DNA from: Bacteroidales bacterium Phil12
GTDB lineage: Bacteria > Bacteroidota > Bacteroidia > Bacteroidales > P3
Length of the DNA: 64,000 bases
Assembly (NCBI GenBank): GCA_002633275.1
Contig: NWBO01000151.1
Coordinates: forward strand, 1 to 64,000
Reading direction: 5' to 3'
The notes beneath the pieces are model-generated. The model made no database searches. It was not told the DNA's origin and saw only the letters and a program-made list of their open reading frames with translations. Both the position numbers and the translations under genes were made by a program. Position 1 is the stretch's first letter. Each line of letters begins with the position of its first letter. Shown here one piece after another: positions 1-7,496 of this stretch.

Positions 1-729
1 AAGAAAATCACCATAAGCGAAGAAGATATTCAGCGATTGAATTTTTATTTTGACACCGAATACTTTCTTACTCATATTGTGGAGATTATAGAGGAGAACA
101 AACCCGACTTATTGATTATCGACTGTTTTTCCGACCTCTTTTCGGGAGAACTTTACGAAACCAATAAAGTCAGAGGCTTTTTGAATGAATTTCAATTGCT
201 TGCGGTACGTTACGGCTTATGTATTTTGTTCCTGCACCATGTCGGCAAACGCACCGAAGATTTAAGCCCGTCCAAAAACAACGCTTTGGGTTCGCAAGGT
301 TTTGAAGCAAAGATGCGTTTGGTTGTTGAACTTAAAACCGATAAGGCACAGCCCAACAAAAAATTCTTCTGCATCGTCAAGGGTAATTACCTGTCTCACG
401 AAATGAAAAAATACGCCCACAACCTAATTTTTTCGGACAACCTGATTTTCTCCGACACAGGACAATTAACGGCTTTTGAAAATATCAATAAAGCAGGCTC
501 CGACCTCTCCGAAAAGGAACGAGACTATAATGATATTATGCAAATGCGAAGCGAGGGAATGACGTATCAGGAAATTGCGGACAGAATGGGAATGTCAAAA
601 ACAGGAGTATTTGGTAGAGTGAAACGTTATGAAGAATTTCAAGAAAAAGTTCGCCAACAGACCAAAGAAATAAACGAAAAGCAACAGGAATTAATATTTA
701 ATAACCAAAGTATGTTAACCGAAAAGTAA
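1..729 (+). CDS. RecA/RepA-like AAA ATPase of a mobile element (5' end outside window)
   Basis: The reading frame is open from base 1, so the N-terminus, including any Walker A loop, lies upstream. The visible part has a Walker B-like strand (LLIIDCF, about residues 37-43 of the visible protein) and a later strand ending LFLHHVGK. Both are typical of the RecA-fold AAA_25/RepA helicase-like proteins of plasmids and integrative elements. The C-terminus carries a helix-turn-helix (MTYQEIADRMGMSKTGVFGR) followed by a charged Gln/Lys-rich tail. The family usually supplies an NTP-driven replication or mobilisation function. Its partner here is the primase-like gene 167 bases downstream. The element function is inferred from the family and the neighbour; no integrase is visible. 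Confidence 0.72.
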   Translation, partial: KKITISEEDIQRLNFYFDTEYFLTHIVEIIEENKPDLLIIDCFSDLFSGELYETNKVRGFLNEFQLLAVRYGLCILFLHHVGKRTEDLSPSKNNALGSQGFEAKMRLVVELKTDKAQPNKKFFCIVKGNYLSHEMKKYAHNLIFSDNLIFSDTGQLTAFENINKAGSDLSEKERDYNDIMQMRSEGMTYQEIADRMGMSKTGVFGRVKRYEEFQEKVRQQTKEINEKQQELIFNNQSMLTEK

Positions 730-742
730 CATATCACCGAAA

Positions 743-788
743 GGTAAGGTTACAGTATATACATACAAAGTATATACTGTAACTTACC
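743..788. repeat. Long inverted repeat downstream of the ATPase gene
   Basis: Arms GTTACAGTATATA (749-761) and TATATACTGTAAC (771-783) are perfect complements around a 9-base loop. The pairing continues outward (GGTAAG against TTACC) with one bulged base. There is no T-run, so an operator or replication/regulatory dyad is at least as likely as a terminator. Confidence 0.7.
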
Positions 789-801
789 TGTTATGTTAGT
801 C

Positions 802-847
802 TTGTTCGTACGTACTAATGTATATAGGTGTGCGAACGAACGAACAA
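802..847. repeat. Second inverted repeat, TTGTTCGTACG / CGAACGAACAA
   Basis: The left arm at 802-812 and the right arm at 837-847 pair at 10 of 11 positions. The right side is a short tandem of CGAA. The repeat lies about 50 bases upstream of the primase-like gene and directly follows the first inverted repeat. The pair could form a control region of the mobile element. Confidence 0.55.
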
Positions 848-896
848 AATGTAAAGCAAAGTTTAATGAATTATAGAATAATAAATTACGCTTATT

Positions 897-2156
897 ATGA
901 ATAATAATAATTTTGATAAAAGTATTCAAGGTTCGTACAATGAGTACAGCCGAAATTTTGATACAAATTATCGTTTTGTCTTACGCAAATATGCAGGAAG
1001 CGGCAGCAAATTACAATGTCCCCGTTGCGGCAGAAAAAGTTTTACCCCTTATATCGACACCCAAACAAATGAAATTCTTGATGAAACCGTCGGCATCTGC
1101 GACCATAAAAATTCGTGTTGTTACCATTTTTCACCCAAAGAATATTTTGAAATGTTCCCGCACAAAAAGGAGGAATACTTCGTGCGCACCCGCACAGGCA
1201 ACAGTCCTGTCGGAAATGCGGGTTTGTCAGCGAAAAACAAAGCAATTAATACCGGTGTTAAACATCAGCAAATTAGTGTTAAACACTATCAAAACACCCT
1301 TAATAATCAGCAAGATAGTGCGTCCTCAAATCCATTAAGCGAACAAATTAATCGCTATGCGTTATTTGCAAGTGCGGCTCGCACCGGCTCGCACCCCCGT
1401 GCGGGGAGCACAAAAAAACCTTGTGCGGGGAACGCAAAAAATTATATTATACCGAAAGAGATAATAAAAAATAAGGAGAACGGCTTTAATTTTACAAGTC
1501 ATAATTTGGAGATTTATATGATTGAACATTTCGGGCGTGGGGCGTATGACGATATATATAATATGTTTCAAAGAATGATTGTCAAGGGTGATTTTGAGGG
1601 AGGTACGTTGTTTTATCAGATAGATTTGAATGGCGATATACGTACCGCCAAGATTATCCGTTACAATGCAAGTACGGGGCATAGGAGAAAGGAGAAAGGT
1701 GCCAATTGGCTGCACTCGGTAATCATTAAACAAATTCAAAACGGCACTCTCAGGGCGGCTATAAATGAAAATCTATCCGATTTTACGTTAAGGCAGGTTC
1801 CGTTTGGGTTATGGCAGTTAAAGATGCGAAAAGACAAGGTCTTTAATACCGCAAAGCCTTTACCTATCTGTATTTATGAGGCGGAGAAGACGGCTTGTTT
1901 TATGGATTTTCTTTCGCACGACAGAGGTGTTCATTTGGCATTGGGCGGCTATGATTATCTTAAAACGGATATGCTGTTGCCGTTGGTTGAGGCGGGCGTC
2001 AGACGAGCCTGTTTATTTCCCGACAAAGGATGTTTCAGCGGCTGGTGTGAAAAAGCCGATAAGATTATGAGCGAACTGCCCATAGAGTTGGTGGTCAGCG
2101 ACATCTTGGAACAAACACCCCTGCCCGACGGCAGCGACATTGCCGATATTGTGTAA
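897..2156 (+). CDS. Zinc-finger/Toprim-like primase-type protein (DUF6371-like) of a mobile element
   Basis: A 419-residue protein whose N-terminus has a zinc-ribbon pattern (CPRCGRKSF, then CDHKNSCCYHFSP). The C-terminal half, ICIYEAEKTA then ALGGYDYLK and ACLFPDKGC, looks like a Toprim-type fold. This fits the DUF6371-type proteins that accompany RepA-like ATPases in Bacteroidota integrated elements. A primase role is inferred. The stretch from about residue 97 to 180 is unusual: it is encoded by two dispersed DNA repeat families (GC-rich units at 1182-1225 and 1372-1435, and 21-base units at 1255-1317). These give low-complexity protein with a 7-residue period and appear to have been accepted in frame between the two domains. 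The start ATG follows an A/T-rich leader with no clear Shine-Dalgarno. Confidence 0.65.
   Translation: MNNNNFDKSIQGSYNEYSRNFDTNYRFVLRKYAGSGSKLQCPRCGRKSFTPYIDTQTNEILDETVGICDHKNSCCYHFSPKEYFEMFPHKKEEYFVRTRTGNSPVGNAGLSAKNKAINTGVKHQQISVKHYQNTLNNQQDSASSNPLSEQINRYALFASAARTGSHPRAGSTKKPCAGNAKNYIIPKEIIKNKENGFNFTSHNLEIYMIEHFGRGAYDDIYNMFQRMIVKGDFEGGTLFYQIDLNGDIRTAKIIRYNASTGHRRKEKGANWLHSVIIKQIQNGTLRAAINENLSDFTLRQVPFGLWQLKMRKDKVFNTAKPLPICIYEAEKTACFMDFLSHDRGVHLALGGYDYLKTDMLLPLVEAGVRRACLFPDKGCFSGWCEKADKIMSELPIELVVSDILEQTPLPDGSDIADIV
1182..1225 (+). repeat. GC-rich dispersed repeat, copy A (in frame inside a gene)
   Basis: The unit begins with GTGCGCACCCGCAC and contains the 16-mer AGTCCTGTCGGAAATG at 1203-1218. 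The same 16-mer recurs at 3517-3532 in the same orientation, with similar flanks. The unit is translated as part of the primase-like protein. Confidence 0.7.
1255..1317 (+). repeat. 21-base tandem repeat array, three units, in frame
   Basis: Three consecutive 21-base units start at 1255, 1276 and 1297. The first two share GTGTTAAACA, and the first and third share AATCAGCAA-like sequence. The array encodes a 7-residue period (VKHQQIS, VKHYQNT, LNNQQDS). It includes the dyad TAGTGTTAAACACTA at 1274-1288. Confidence 0.7.
1372..1435 (+). repeat. GC-rich palindromic repeat cluster inside the primase-like gene
   Basis: GTGCGGCTCGCAC (1372-1384) is the exact reverse complement of a 13-mer at 3497-3509. 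It is followed by CCCCCGTGCGGGG and two copies of GTGCGGGGA at 1399 and 1423. The GC content contrasts sharply with the surrounding A/T-rich DNA. Confidence 0.6.
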
Positions 2157-2180
2157 TAATAAAAAAAAATTGTATCTTTG
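2149..2180 (+). promoter_or_regulatory. Bacteroidota promoter for the YhcG-like gene
   Basis: TATCTTTG at 2173-2180 matches TAnnTTTG, with TTG at 2149-2151 about 21 bases upstream. The string AAAAAAATTGTATCTTTGCA recurs before the methylase operon (ending at 3608), which suggests a duplicated promoter module. Confidence 0.65.
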
Positions 2181-2215
2181 CAGGTGGATATAAAAAAAGA
2201 ACTTAAAAAAGATAT

Positions 2216-3235
2216 ATGATTATGAAAACTATTATAAAACATAATGATGACATAACGGTTCAATTCGCCGAAATTACACAACTTATCAGCAATGCCCGTA
2301 ACCATGTACTGCGGCTCGCCAATACGGCTCTTATCGATTTGTATTGGAATGTCGGTCGCTATATCTCACAAAGGATTGCATCGGCAGAGTGGGGCGAAGG
2401 TATCGTTGTGCAATTAGCAGAATACATCTCTAAAAATGCACCTGACTTAAAAGGCTTCTCCGACAAAAACTTGTGGAGAATGAAGCAGTTTTATGAGACA
2501 TATTCCAACGAACCAAAACTCTCACCACTGGTGAGAGAAATTACTTGGACGAATAATTTAGTAATTCTTAGCAGGACAAAAACACCGCAGGAAAAGTATT
2601 TCTATCTTAACAAGTGTATCAATGAACACTACTCAAAGCGTGAGCTTGAACGTCAGATAAACAGCGCATTATATGAACGCTCCTTGTCCGACGGCAAAAC
2701 TCTCTCACCAACGGTCTCACAAACAGTTCCTAAGGCTGAATCTGTGTTCCGTGATAACTATGTCTTTGAATTTGTGGCAGGAAAAACCATTAAAAACGAA
2801 AACTCACTCCGTGCCGCTCTGATAAGCAAGATGAAAGACTTTATCCTCGAAATAGGTAAGGACTTTATTTATATCGACCAGGAATATCGTCTGCAAGTAG
2901 GACAATGCGATTTCCGTATAGACTTATTGTTCTATCATCGTGAATTGCAATGCTTGGTGGCATTCGAACTGAAAATGGAGAAATTCAAACCTGAACATTT
3001 GGGACAACTTAATTTTTATCTTGAAGCACTTGACCGTGATATAAAAAAGCCTAAGGAAAATCCGAGCATAGGCGTGTTGCTCTGTAAAGATAAAGACAAC
3101 GAGGTAGTGGAGTATGCTTTGAGCCGTTCTCTTTCGCCTACTCTGGTGGCTCAATATCAACTATGCCTGCCTGACAAGAAACTGCTACAAGCAAAGATGA
3201 AAGAAATTGAGGATAACGCTCGGCGAGATACTTAA
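2216..3235 (+). CDS. YhcG/DUF1016 family PD-(D/E)XK nuclease-like protein
   Basis: A 339-residue protein with an N-terminal DUF1016 helical domain (about residues 10-160, with a typical LYWNVGRYIS motif). The C-terminal domain has RIDLLFYHRELQCLVAFELK, the D...E-x-K signature of PD-(D/E)XK nucleases, near residues 240-265. YhcG-like proteins are often found in defence or mobile regions and as solitary genes, and their substrate is not well established. The start could be 2216 or the ATG at 2222, six bases later. The 3' end overlaps the next gene by 29 bases. A role in DNA defence is inferred from the adjoining restriction-modification operon. Confidence 0.85.
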   Translation: MIMKTIIKHNDDITVQFAEITQLISNARNHVLRLANTALIDLYWNVGRYISQRIASAEWGEGIVVQLAEYISKNAPDLKGFSDKNLWRMKQFYETYSNEPKLSPLVREITWTNNLVILSRTKTPQEKYFYLNKCINEHYSKRELERQINSALYERSLSDGKTLSPTVSQTVPKAESVFRDNYVFEFVAGKTIKNENSLRAALISKMKDFILEIGKDFIYIDQEYRLQVGQCDFRIDLLFYHRELQCLVAFELKMEKFKPEHLGQLNFYLEALDRDIKKPKENPSIGVLLCKDKDNEVVEYALSRSLSPTLVAQYQLCLPDKKLLQAKMKEIEDNARRDT

Positions 3236-3518
3236 AACCTTGCATGAACATCAAGGTGAAGCGAAAAAAGGATTGCAGGATAAATTGCAGGATAAATTGC
3301 AGGATAAATATCCGAATGTTACGCAAGCAGCGTGGCGAGTGTTAGATGCAATCACAGAGAACCCGCGACTGACAGCCGGCGAGATAGCCTCACGCTTAGA
3401 CTTAAAAGAACGTATGGTTCGCAATCATCTTGCAACACTCAAAGACCTTAAACTTATAGAACGTCAAGGCAGTAACAAGACAGGTTTTTGGGTGCGGTGC
3501 GAGCCGCACGGACGATAG
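3207..3518 (+). CDS. Small winged-helix DNA-binding protein overlapping yhcG
   Basis: A 103-residue frame overlapping the nuclease gene by 29 bases in a different phase, with a TTG start at 3207. Another TTG at 3240 is possible; no in-frame ATG precedes the domain. It has a three-fold LQDK repeat (about residues 23-34) followed by a winged helix-turn-helix (ITENPRLTAGEIASRLDL, then VRNHLATLKDLKLIERQGS). This resembles the C-terminal wHTH tails of AlbA_2- and Fic-type regulators. It could be translationally coupled to the nuclease gene, or be joined to it by a frameshift. The last residues are encoded by GC-rich repeat copy B, so the original C-terminus may have been replaced by an inserted repeat. 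Confidence 0.6.
   Translation: MRITLGEILKTLHEHQGEAKKGLQDKLQDKLQDKYPNVTQAAWRVLDAITENPRLTAGEIASRLDLKERMVRNHLATLKDLKLIERQGSNKTGFWVRCEPHGR
3273..3308 (+). repeat. Three perfect 12-base tandem repeats TTGCAGGATAAA
   Basis: Copies start at 3273, 3285 and 3297 without mismatch and encode LQDK three times. Because the unit is a multiple of three, slippage would change linker length without breaking the frame. Confidence 0.9.
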
Positions 3519-3540
3519 TCCTGTCGGAAATGAGGGTGTT
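3492..3540 (+). repeat. GC-rich dispersed repeat, copy B
   Basis: A palindromic head (GTGCGG...CCGCAC, 3492-3509) is followed by the 16-mer AGTCCTGTCGGAAATG (3517-3532) and AGGGTGTT, parallel to copy A at 1182-1225. It spans the stop codon of the winged-helix gene. Confidence 0.7.
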
Positions 3541-3598
3541 TTAAGGCGAAAAAATGATTGCATAGCCGTGAAAAAACAAAAAAAAATAAAAAAAATTG

Positions 3599-3606
3599 TA
3601 TCTTTG
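3599..3606 (+). promoter_or_regulatory. Promoter -7 element of the restriction-modification operon
   Basis: TATCTTTG within an A-rich tract, 54 bases before the first methylase ATG. Flanking bases copy the promoter at 2173-2180. No TTTG lies at the usual upstream distance. Confidence 0.6.
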
Positions 3607-3660
3607 CAGACCAAAAGAAAAAAGAAACTGTAATTTTAGGGTAAATTTGAAAAACACAGA

Positions 3661-4899
3661 ATGATAGCAACGGGTCATATATTACGCCTTATAGAAGATA
3701 AGAGGGAAAAACAGCATATTTCTTTGCAGACTATAAGCGATTGTTTGGGTATGGATATTTCAAGATTGAACGATATTGAATCAGGAAAATACTCTATAAC
3801 CAACGAGCAATTATCAAAATTAATTGATGTCTGTAATACGGATAAAAAATTAGATATTTCAGGTTTTGATACAATAAAAAAGACCGGTTGGGATAATCCT
3901 ATATCGTTGGAAAGTCGTAGATATATAGGCAGTAAAGCCAAGTTGGTCGGCTGGATTATGAATATCATAAACAGTGAAACACGAGATGTTCATTCGTTTT
4001 TCGATGTTTTTGCGGGTACAGGAGTTGTAACAAAGGTTGCTTTGGACTATTTTGACAGCGTTGTTACCAACGATTTTCTTTATTCAAACAACGTTATTTA
4101 CAAAGCATTTTTTGGTAAAGGTTCAATTGATAAAACAAAGATAGCAAACATATTGGATAAATATAATGCTATTGATGAAAAGTCTTTAAAAGACAATTAT
4201 TTTTCGATAAATTTTGGAGGTAAATATTTTCAATACGATTTAGCAAAAAAGGTAGGGTATATTCGTGAGGATATAGAGAATAAAAAGCCTTATTTGAGTA
4301 AAAAAGAGTACTGTACACTTATTGCGACACTGATATACAATATTGACAGATTTGCAAATACGGTAGGACATTTCGATGCATATATAAAAAAGACGATAGA
4401 ATATAAACCGTTACGTCTTCGTATGATAGAAGCCAAATCTTATGACAATGTGGATATTTTTCAAGAAGATGCCAATGCTCTTGCCAAAAATATTAAAACA
4501 GATGTTGCATATATCGACCCGCCATATAATTCAAGACAATACAGCAGGTTTTATCATATTTATGAAACACTGACAAAATGGGATAAACCGCCATTATATG
4601 GAGTGGCATTAAAGCCCGAAGCCGAGAATATGAGTAAGTACTGTACAACAAGGGCAGCCGCTGCTTTTGAGGATTTGATTAAAAATTTGAATGCAAGATA
4701 TATAGCCGTTTCGTATAACAATACATATCATTCAAAAAGCAGTTCATCGCAGAATAAGATAACTTTGGAGCAGTTAAAACATATTTTGGATAAATACGGC
4801 AAGACGCATATATACGAATGTTCTCATAAGTTTTTCAATACAGGCAAGACCGATTTCAATGACCATAAAGAATTGTTGTTCATAACTAATGTAAGATGA
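3661..4899 (+). CDS. XRE helix-turn-helix fused to D12-class adenine-N6 DNA methyltransferase (modification subunit 1)
   Basis: A 412-residue protein. Residues 1-65 form an XRE-type helix-turn-helix (ISLQTISDCLGMDISRLNDI). From about residue 80 there is a D12 class methyltransferase: entry motif RRYIGSKAKL, SAM-binding FAGTG near residue 116, and catalytic DPPY near residue 286 followed by NSRQYSRFYHIYETL. It transfers methyl from S-adenosylmethionine to adenine in the recognition site. It overlaps the next methylase by four bases (ATGA), so the genes are coupled. The fused DNA-binding domain could let the methylase repress its own operon, as N-terminal HTH domains do in some cytosine methylases; here that is inference. 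Confidence 0.88.
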   Translation: MIATGHILRLIEDKREKQHISLQTISDCLGMDISRLNDIESGKYSITNEQLSKLIDVCNTDKKLDISGFDTIKKTGWDNPISLESRRYIGSKAKLVGWIMNIINSETRDVHSFFDVFAGTGVVTKVALDYFDSVVTNDFLYSNNVIYKAFFGKGSIDKTKIANILDKYNAIDEKSLKDNYFSINFGGKYFQYDLAKKVGYIREDIENKKPYLSKKEYCTLIATLIYNIDRFANTVGHFDAYIKKTIEYKPLRLRMIEAKSYDNVDIFQEDANALAKNIKTDVAYIDPPYNSRQYSRFYHIYETLTKWDKPPLYGVALKPEAENMSKYCTTRAAAAFEDLIKNLNARYIAVSYNNTYHSKSSSSQNKITLEQLKHILDKYGKTHIYECSHKFFNTGKTDFNDHKELLFITNVR

Positions 4900-5798
4900 A
4901 AAACATAAATCGTTCTCCACTTTTTTATGTGGGGGATAAATACAAACTTATAGAAGAAATCAAGCAGTATTTCCCCAAAAAGATACGGCACTTTGTTGAG
5001 CCGTTTGTCGGTGGAGGTTCGGTGTATTTGAATGTTGATGCAGAGGATTTTTGGCTAAATGATTTGTCTTATTATGTGGTGTCGTTGCATAAGTTATTAT
5101 GTTCGTTTGTTGGTAGAAAAGAAGAGTTTTTTAGTAAGGTTTTCGAGATTATAGACAGATATGGTTTATCGTGTTCGGCACGAGGCGACAGTGCTTTCGA
5201 ATGTTTGAAAATACAATACCCTAAGACCTATTTTGCTCAGTTTAATAAACAAGCCTTTTTGAAACTAAGAGAGGATTATAATTCATCGAGCGAAAAGGAT
5301 TGTTTGATGCTATATGTGTTACTTATATATGGTTTTAATCGTATGATACGTTTTAATCAAAAAGGAGCATACAATTTACCCGTAGGCAATGTGGATTTTA
5401 ATCAAAATACGGTAGAAGCATTAAATTCTTATTTCAGGCTTAATGCAACCAAAAAGACGCATTGGCATAACGAAGATTTTGAAATTTTTATTAATAGATT
5501 AAATCTTAGTGAACAGGATTTAGTTTATTTAGATCCACCTTATTTGATAACTTTCAGTGAATACAACAAATTTTGGACTTATAGAGAAGAACAGCGGTTG
5601 ATAGATATTTTGGATAGCCTTGATAGAAAACATATAAAGTTTGCCGTATCCAACGTTTTGCACTATAAAACAAAGACTAACGAAATTTTTTTGAATTGGT
5701 CGGCAAAGTATAATGTTCATTCGATAAAAAGCAATTATATAAGTTATCACGACAACACAATAAAAAAGTTTAATGAAGTACTTGTAACAAATTTTTAA
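4896..5798 (+). CDS. Dam/D12-class adenine-N6 DNA methyltransferase (modification subunit 2)
   Basis: A 300-residue D12 class enzyme with SPLFYVGDKYKL at the N-terminus, SAM-binding EPFVGGGS near residue 34 and catalytic DPPY near residue 212, followed by LITFSEYNKFW. It has no extra DNA-binding domain, unlike the preceding gene. Two adenine methylases with a single endonuclease is the usual arrangement when the recognition site is asymmetric and each strand needs its own enzyme. The stop codon is one base before the endonuclease ATG. It may methylate the strand opposite to that of the first enzyme; which one does which is not readable. Confidence 0.88.
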   Translation: MKNINRSPLFYVGDKYKLIEEIKQYFPKKIRHFVEPFVGGGSVYLNVDAEDFWLNDLSYYVVSLHKLLCSFVGRKEEFFSKVFEIIDRYGLSCSARGDSAFECLKIQYPKTYFAQFNKQAFLKLREDYNSSSEKDCLMLYVLLIYGFNRMIRFNQKGAYNLPVGNVDFNQNTVEALNSYFRLNATKKTHWHNEDFEIFINRLNLSEQDLVYLDPPYLITFSEYNKFWTYREEQRLIDILDSLDRKHIKFAVSNVLHYKTKTNEIFLNWSAKYNVHSIKSNYISYHDNTIKKFNEVLVTNF

Positions 5799-5799
5799 T

Positions 5800-7380
5800 A
5801 TGGCAAAATCTCAATACAAACCATTGTTATTTACCACAACGATGAGAAACCCTTATCGTCTTAAACAGATATTATTTATTCTTAACAAATTTGACGGACA
5901 AATTCTCTCTGATTCTTTGGCACAAGATATTGTAGGAGAATGTATGAAATATGGTATTTACAGACCAATGAAACAATCCCTGTCAATAAAAGCTAAATGG
6001 ACAACGCCAAAGGGAATGTTTGGCAAGGAAATTTTAACTCAACAAGAAGTAGAGTTTCTTATCAAAAATAATAAACAAAATCACAAGGAAGCCGGTTTTT
6101 CAAAAGGTTATGCATCGCGTTTCGCAACGATTTTTGATTTGTGTAAAGAATTGGGGTTAGCGTACTATTCTATTCAAAAGCCGATATATATTTCCAAATT
6201 GGGGCATCATTTGATAGATGCTATCAAAGTTAGCGAAGATAATGGTTCAATTTTAGTTGAGCAAACTCACCCCGAATACGAGACGGAGGTATTTTTACTG
6301 GCTTTTGCCAAGTCTCAGAGGAAAAATCCTTTTGTTAAGGTTCTGAACGACAATGTACCTTTGATTCTTTTGCTTGAAACGATAAAACTGCTCAATGCTG
6401 ATAAGGAGTTTAATGGTAATGGTATTTGTCGAAAAGAACTACCGCTGCTTATTTTTTGGAAAGACAACGATGCACAGGCGTTGTATGAGAGAATAAAACG
6501 TCTTAGGAAAAAGTATAGATATAATCCGAGCGATGAAACGATAATAGATATCTGCATAAACGAAATAATGAAGGGCGATTACAAGAAATTCAGTAAAACA
6601 TCTATTATGCGGGATTATACGGACGAGTTCATTAGGAAGATGCGAATGACGGGGCTTATTTCATTGCGTGGAGCAGGGCGGTTTATTGATATAAACCACA
6701 ATGAGGACAAAAAGATAGAATATATTCTTAAAACTTATTCAAACTACAAACATTTCACCGATGAGCGACAATATTTCGATTATATGGCTGCCATTGATTC
6801 AAATCTTCTTGCTATTAATAGCGTGAAAGTACCACAATCGAAAAATGAGCAGTTATTGGCCGGTTGGTGTAAAGAATATTCTTGGGATATCATAAAAAAA
6901 GAGTTGTTGATTCTTGCATTGCGGCGTACAAGTCAAAATGAAATTCTGCGTATCCTTGCCTCACCTATGCGATTGGAGTTTTTAACAGCACTTGCAATCA
7001 AATCTCAGTTACCATTTGTCAGGGTTATACCAAATTATACTACTGATGATACAGGTTTGCCGACATCAACAGCAGCGGGAGGAAAAGGAGATATCGAGTG
7101 TTTGGAAGAAAACAAAGGTATTCTTGTCGAGGTTACGATGGCTGAGGGTAGAACGCAGACAATAATGGAGATATGGCCGATAGAAAGGCATCTTGTAGCA
7201 TTCAAAGATAAATGCGACAAAGATTGTCAAAGTATTTTTGTTGCTCCGAGTATATATGCCGACAGTAGGCGACAAATTGATTTTGTCAAAGTTGATTCCA
7301 AAGGTAAGAATATTATTCGTCCGTATAATATAGAAGATTTTATCGCATTTTTAGAGACGACCGAACACCTTTATATATGA
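5800..7380 (+). CDS. AlwI-family type II restriction endonuclease
   Basis: A 526-residue protein resembling the AlwI/PleI family of type IIS endonucleases, which cut a short distance outside asymmetric sites such as GGATC or GAGTC. The C-terminal part has AAGGKGDIECLEE then GILVEVTM (about residues 426-446), an arrangement consistent with the D...E-x-T/K metal site of the family, followed by RTQTIMEIWPIERHL. It begins one base after the second methylase, so expression is tightly tied to modification. No frameshift or early stop is seen, so the system looks intact. The exact site specificity cannot be read from sequence. Confidence 0.85.
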   Translation: MAKSQYKPLLFTTTMRNPYRLKQILFILNKFDGQILSDSLAQDIVGECMKYGIYRPMKQSLSIKAKWTTPKGMFGKEILTQQEVEFLIKNNKQNHKEAGFSKGYASRFATIFDLCKELGLAYYSIQKPIYISKLGHHLIDAIKVSEDNGSILVEQTHPEYETEVFLLAFAKSQRKNPFVKVLNDNVPLILLLETIKLLNADKEFNGNGICRKELPLLIFWKDNDAQALYERIKRLRKKYRYNPSDETIIDICINEIMKGDYKKFSKTSIMRDYTDEFIRKMRMTGLISLRGAGRFIDINHNEDKKIEYILKTYSNYKHFTDERQYFDYMAAIDSNLLAINSVKVPQSKNEQLLAGWCKEYSWDIIKKELLILALRRTSQNEILRILASPMRLEFLTALAIKSQLPFVRVIPNYTTDDTGLPTSTAAGGKGDIECLEENKGILVEVTMAEGRTQTIMEIWPIERHLVAFKDKCDKDCQSIFVAPSIYADSRRQIDFVKVDSKGKNIIRPYNIEDFIAFLETTEHLYI

Positions 7381-7431
7381 TGAGCAAAAATAAAAAAACT
7401 AAAAAAACTTTGCCATGAACATAAACTTTTG

Positions 7432-7439
7432 TATTTTTG
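7432..7439 (+). promoter_or_regulatory. Promoter -7 element ahead of a hairpin
   Basis: TATTTTTG matching TAnnTTTG, 22 bases before a strong stem-loop and not followed by a convincing gene. Confidence 0.45.
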
Positions 7440-7460
7440 CAAAGTAATAATACATGCCAT

Positions 7461-7496
7461 GATAGACCTCTATGTGATAAGCATAGGGGTCTTATC
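7461..7496 (+). terminator. Strong hairpin after the endonuclease gene (terminator or small-RNA fold)
   Basis: Arms GATAGACCTCTATG (7461-7474) and CATAGGGGTCTTATC (7482-7496) pair with one G-T and one bulge around a 7-base loop, followed by CTTTTC. It could terminate the restriction operon 80 bases downstream of its stop. With the promoter at 7432 it could also form a very short transcript. The rest of 7381-7761 shows no credible coding sequence. Confidence 0.55.

Noticed and set aside
1-7380. Ends (attachment sites) and integrase of the accessory island
   Set aside because: No integrase, tRNA gene or flanking direct repeat was found; the left end lies outside the window, so boundaries are not claimed.
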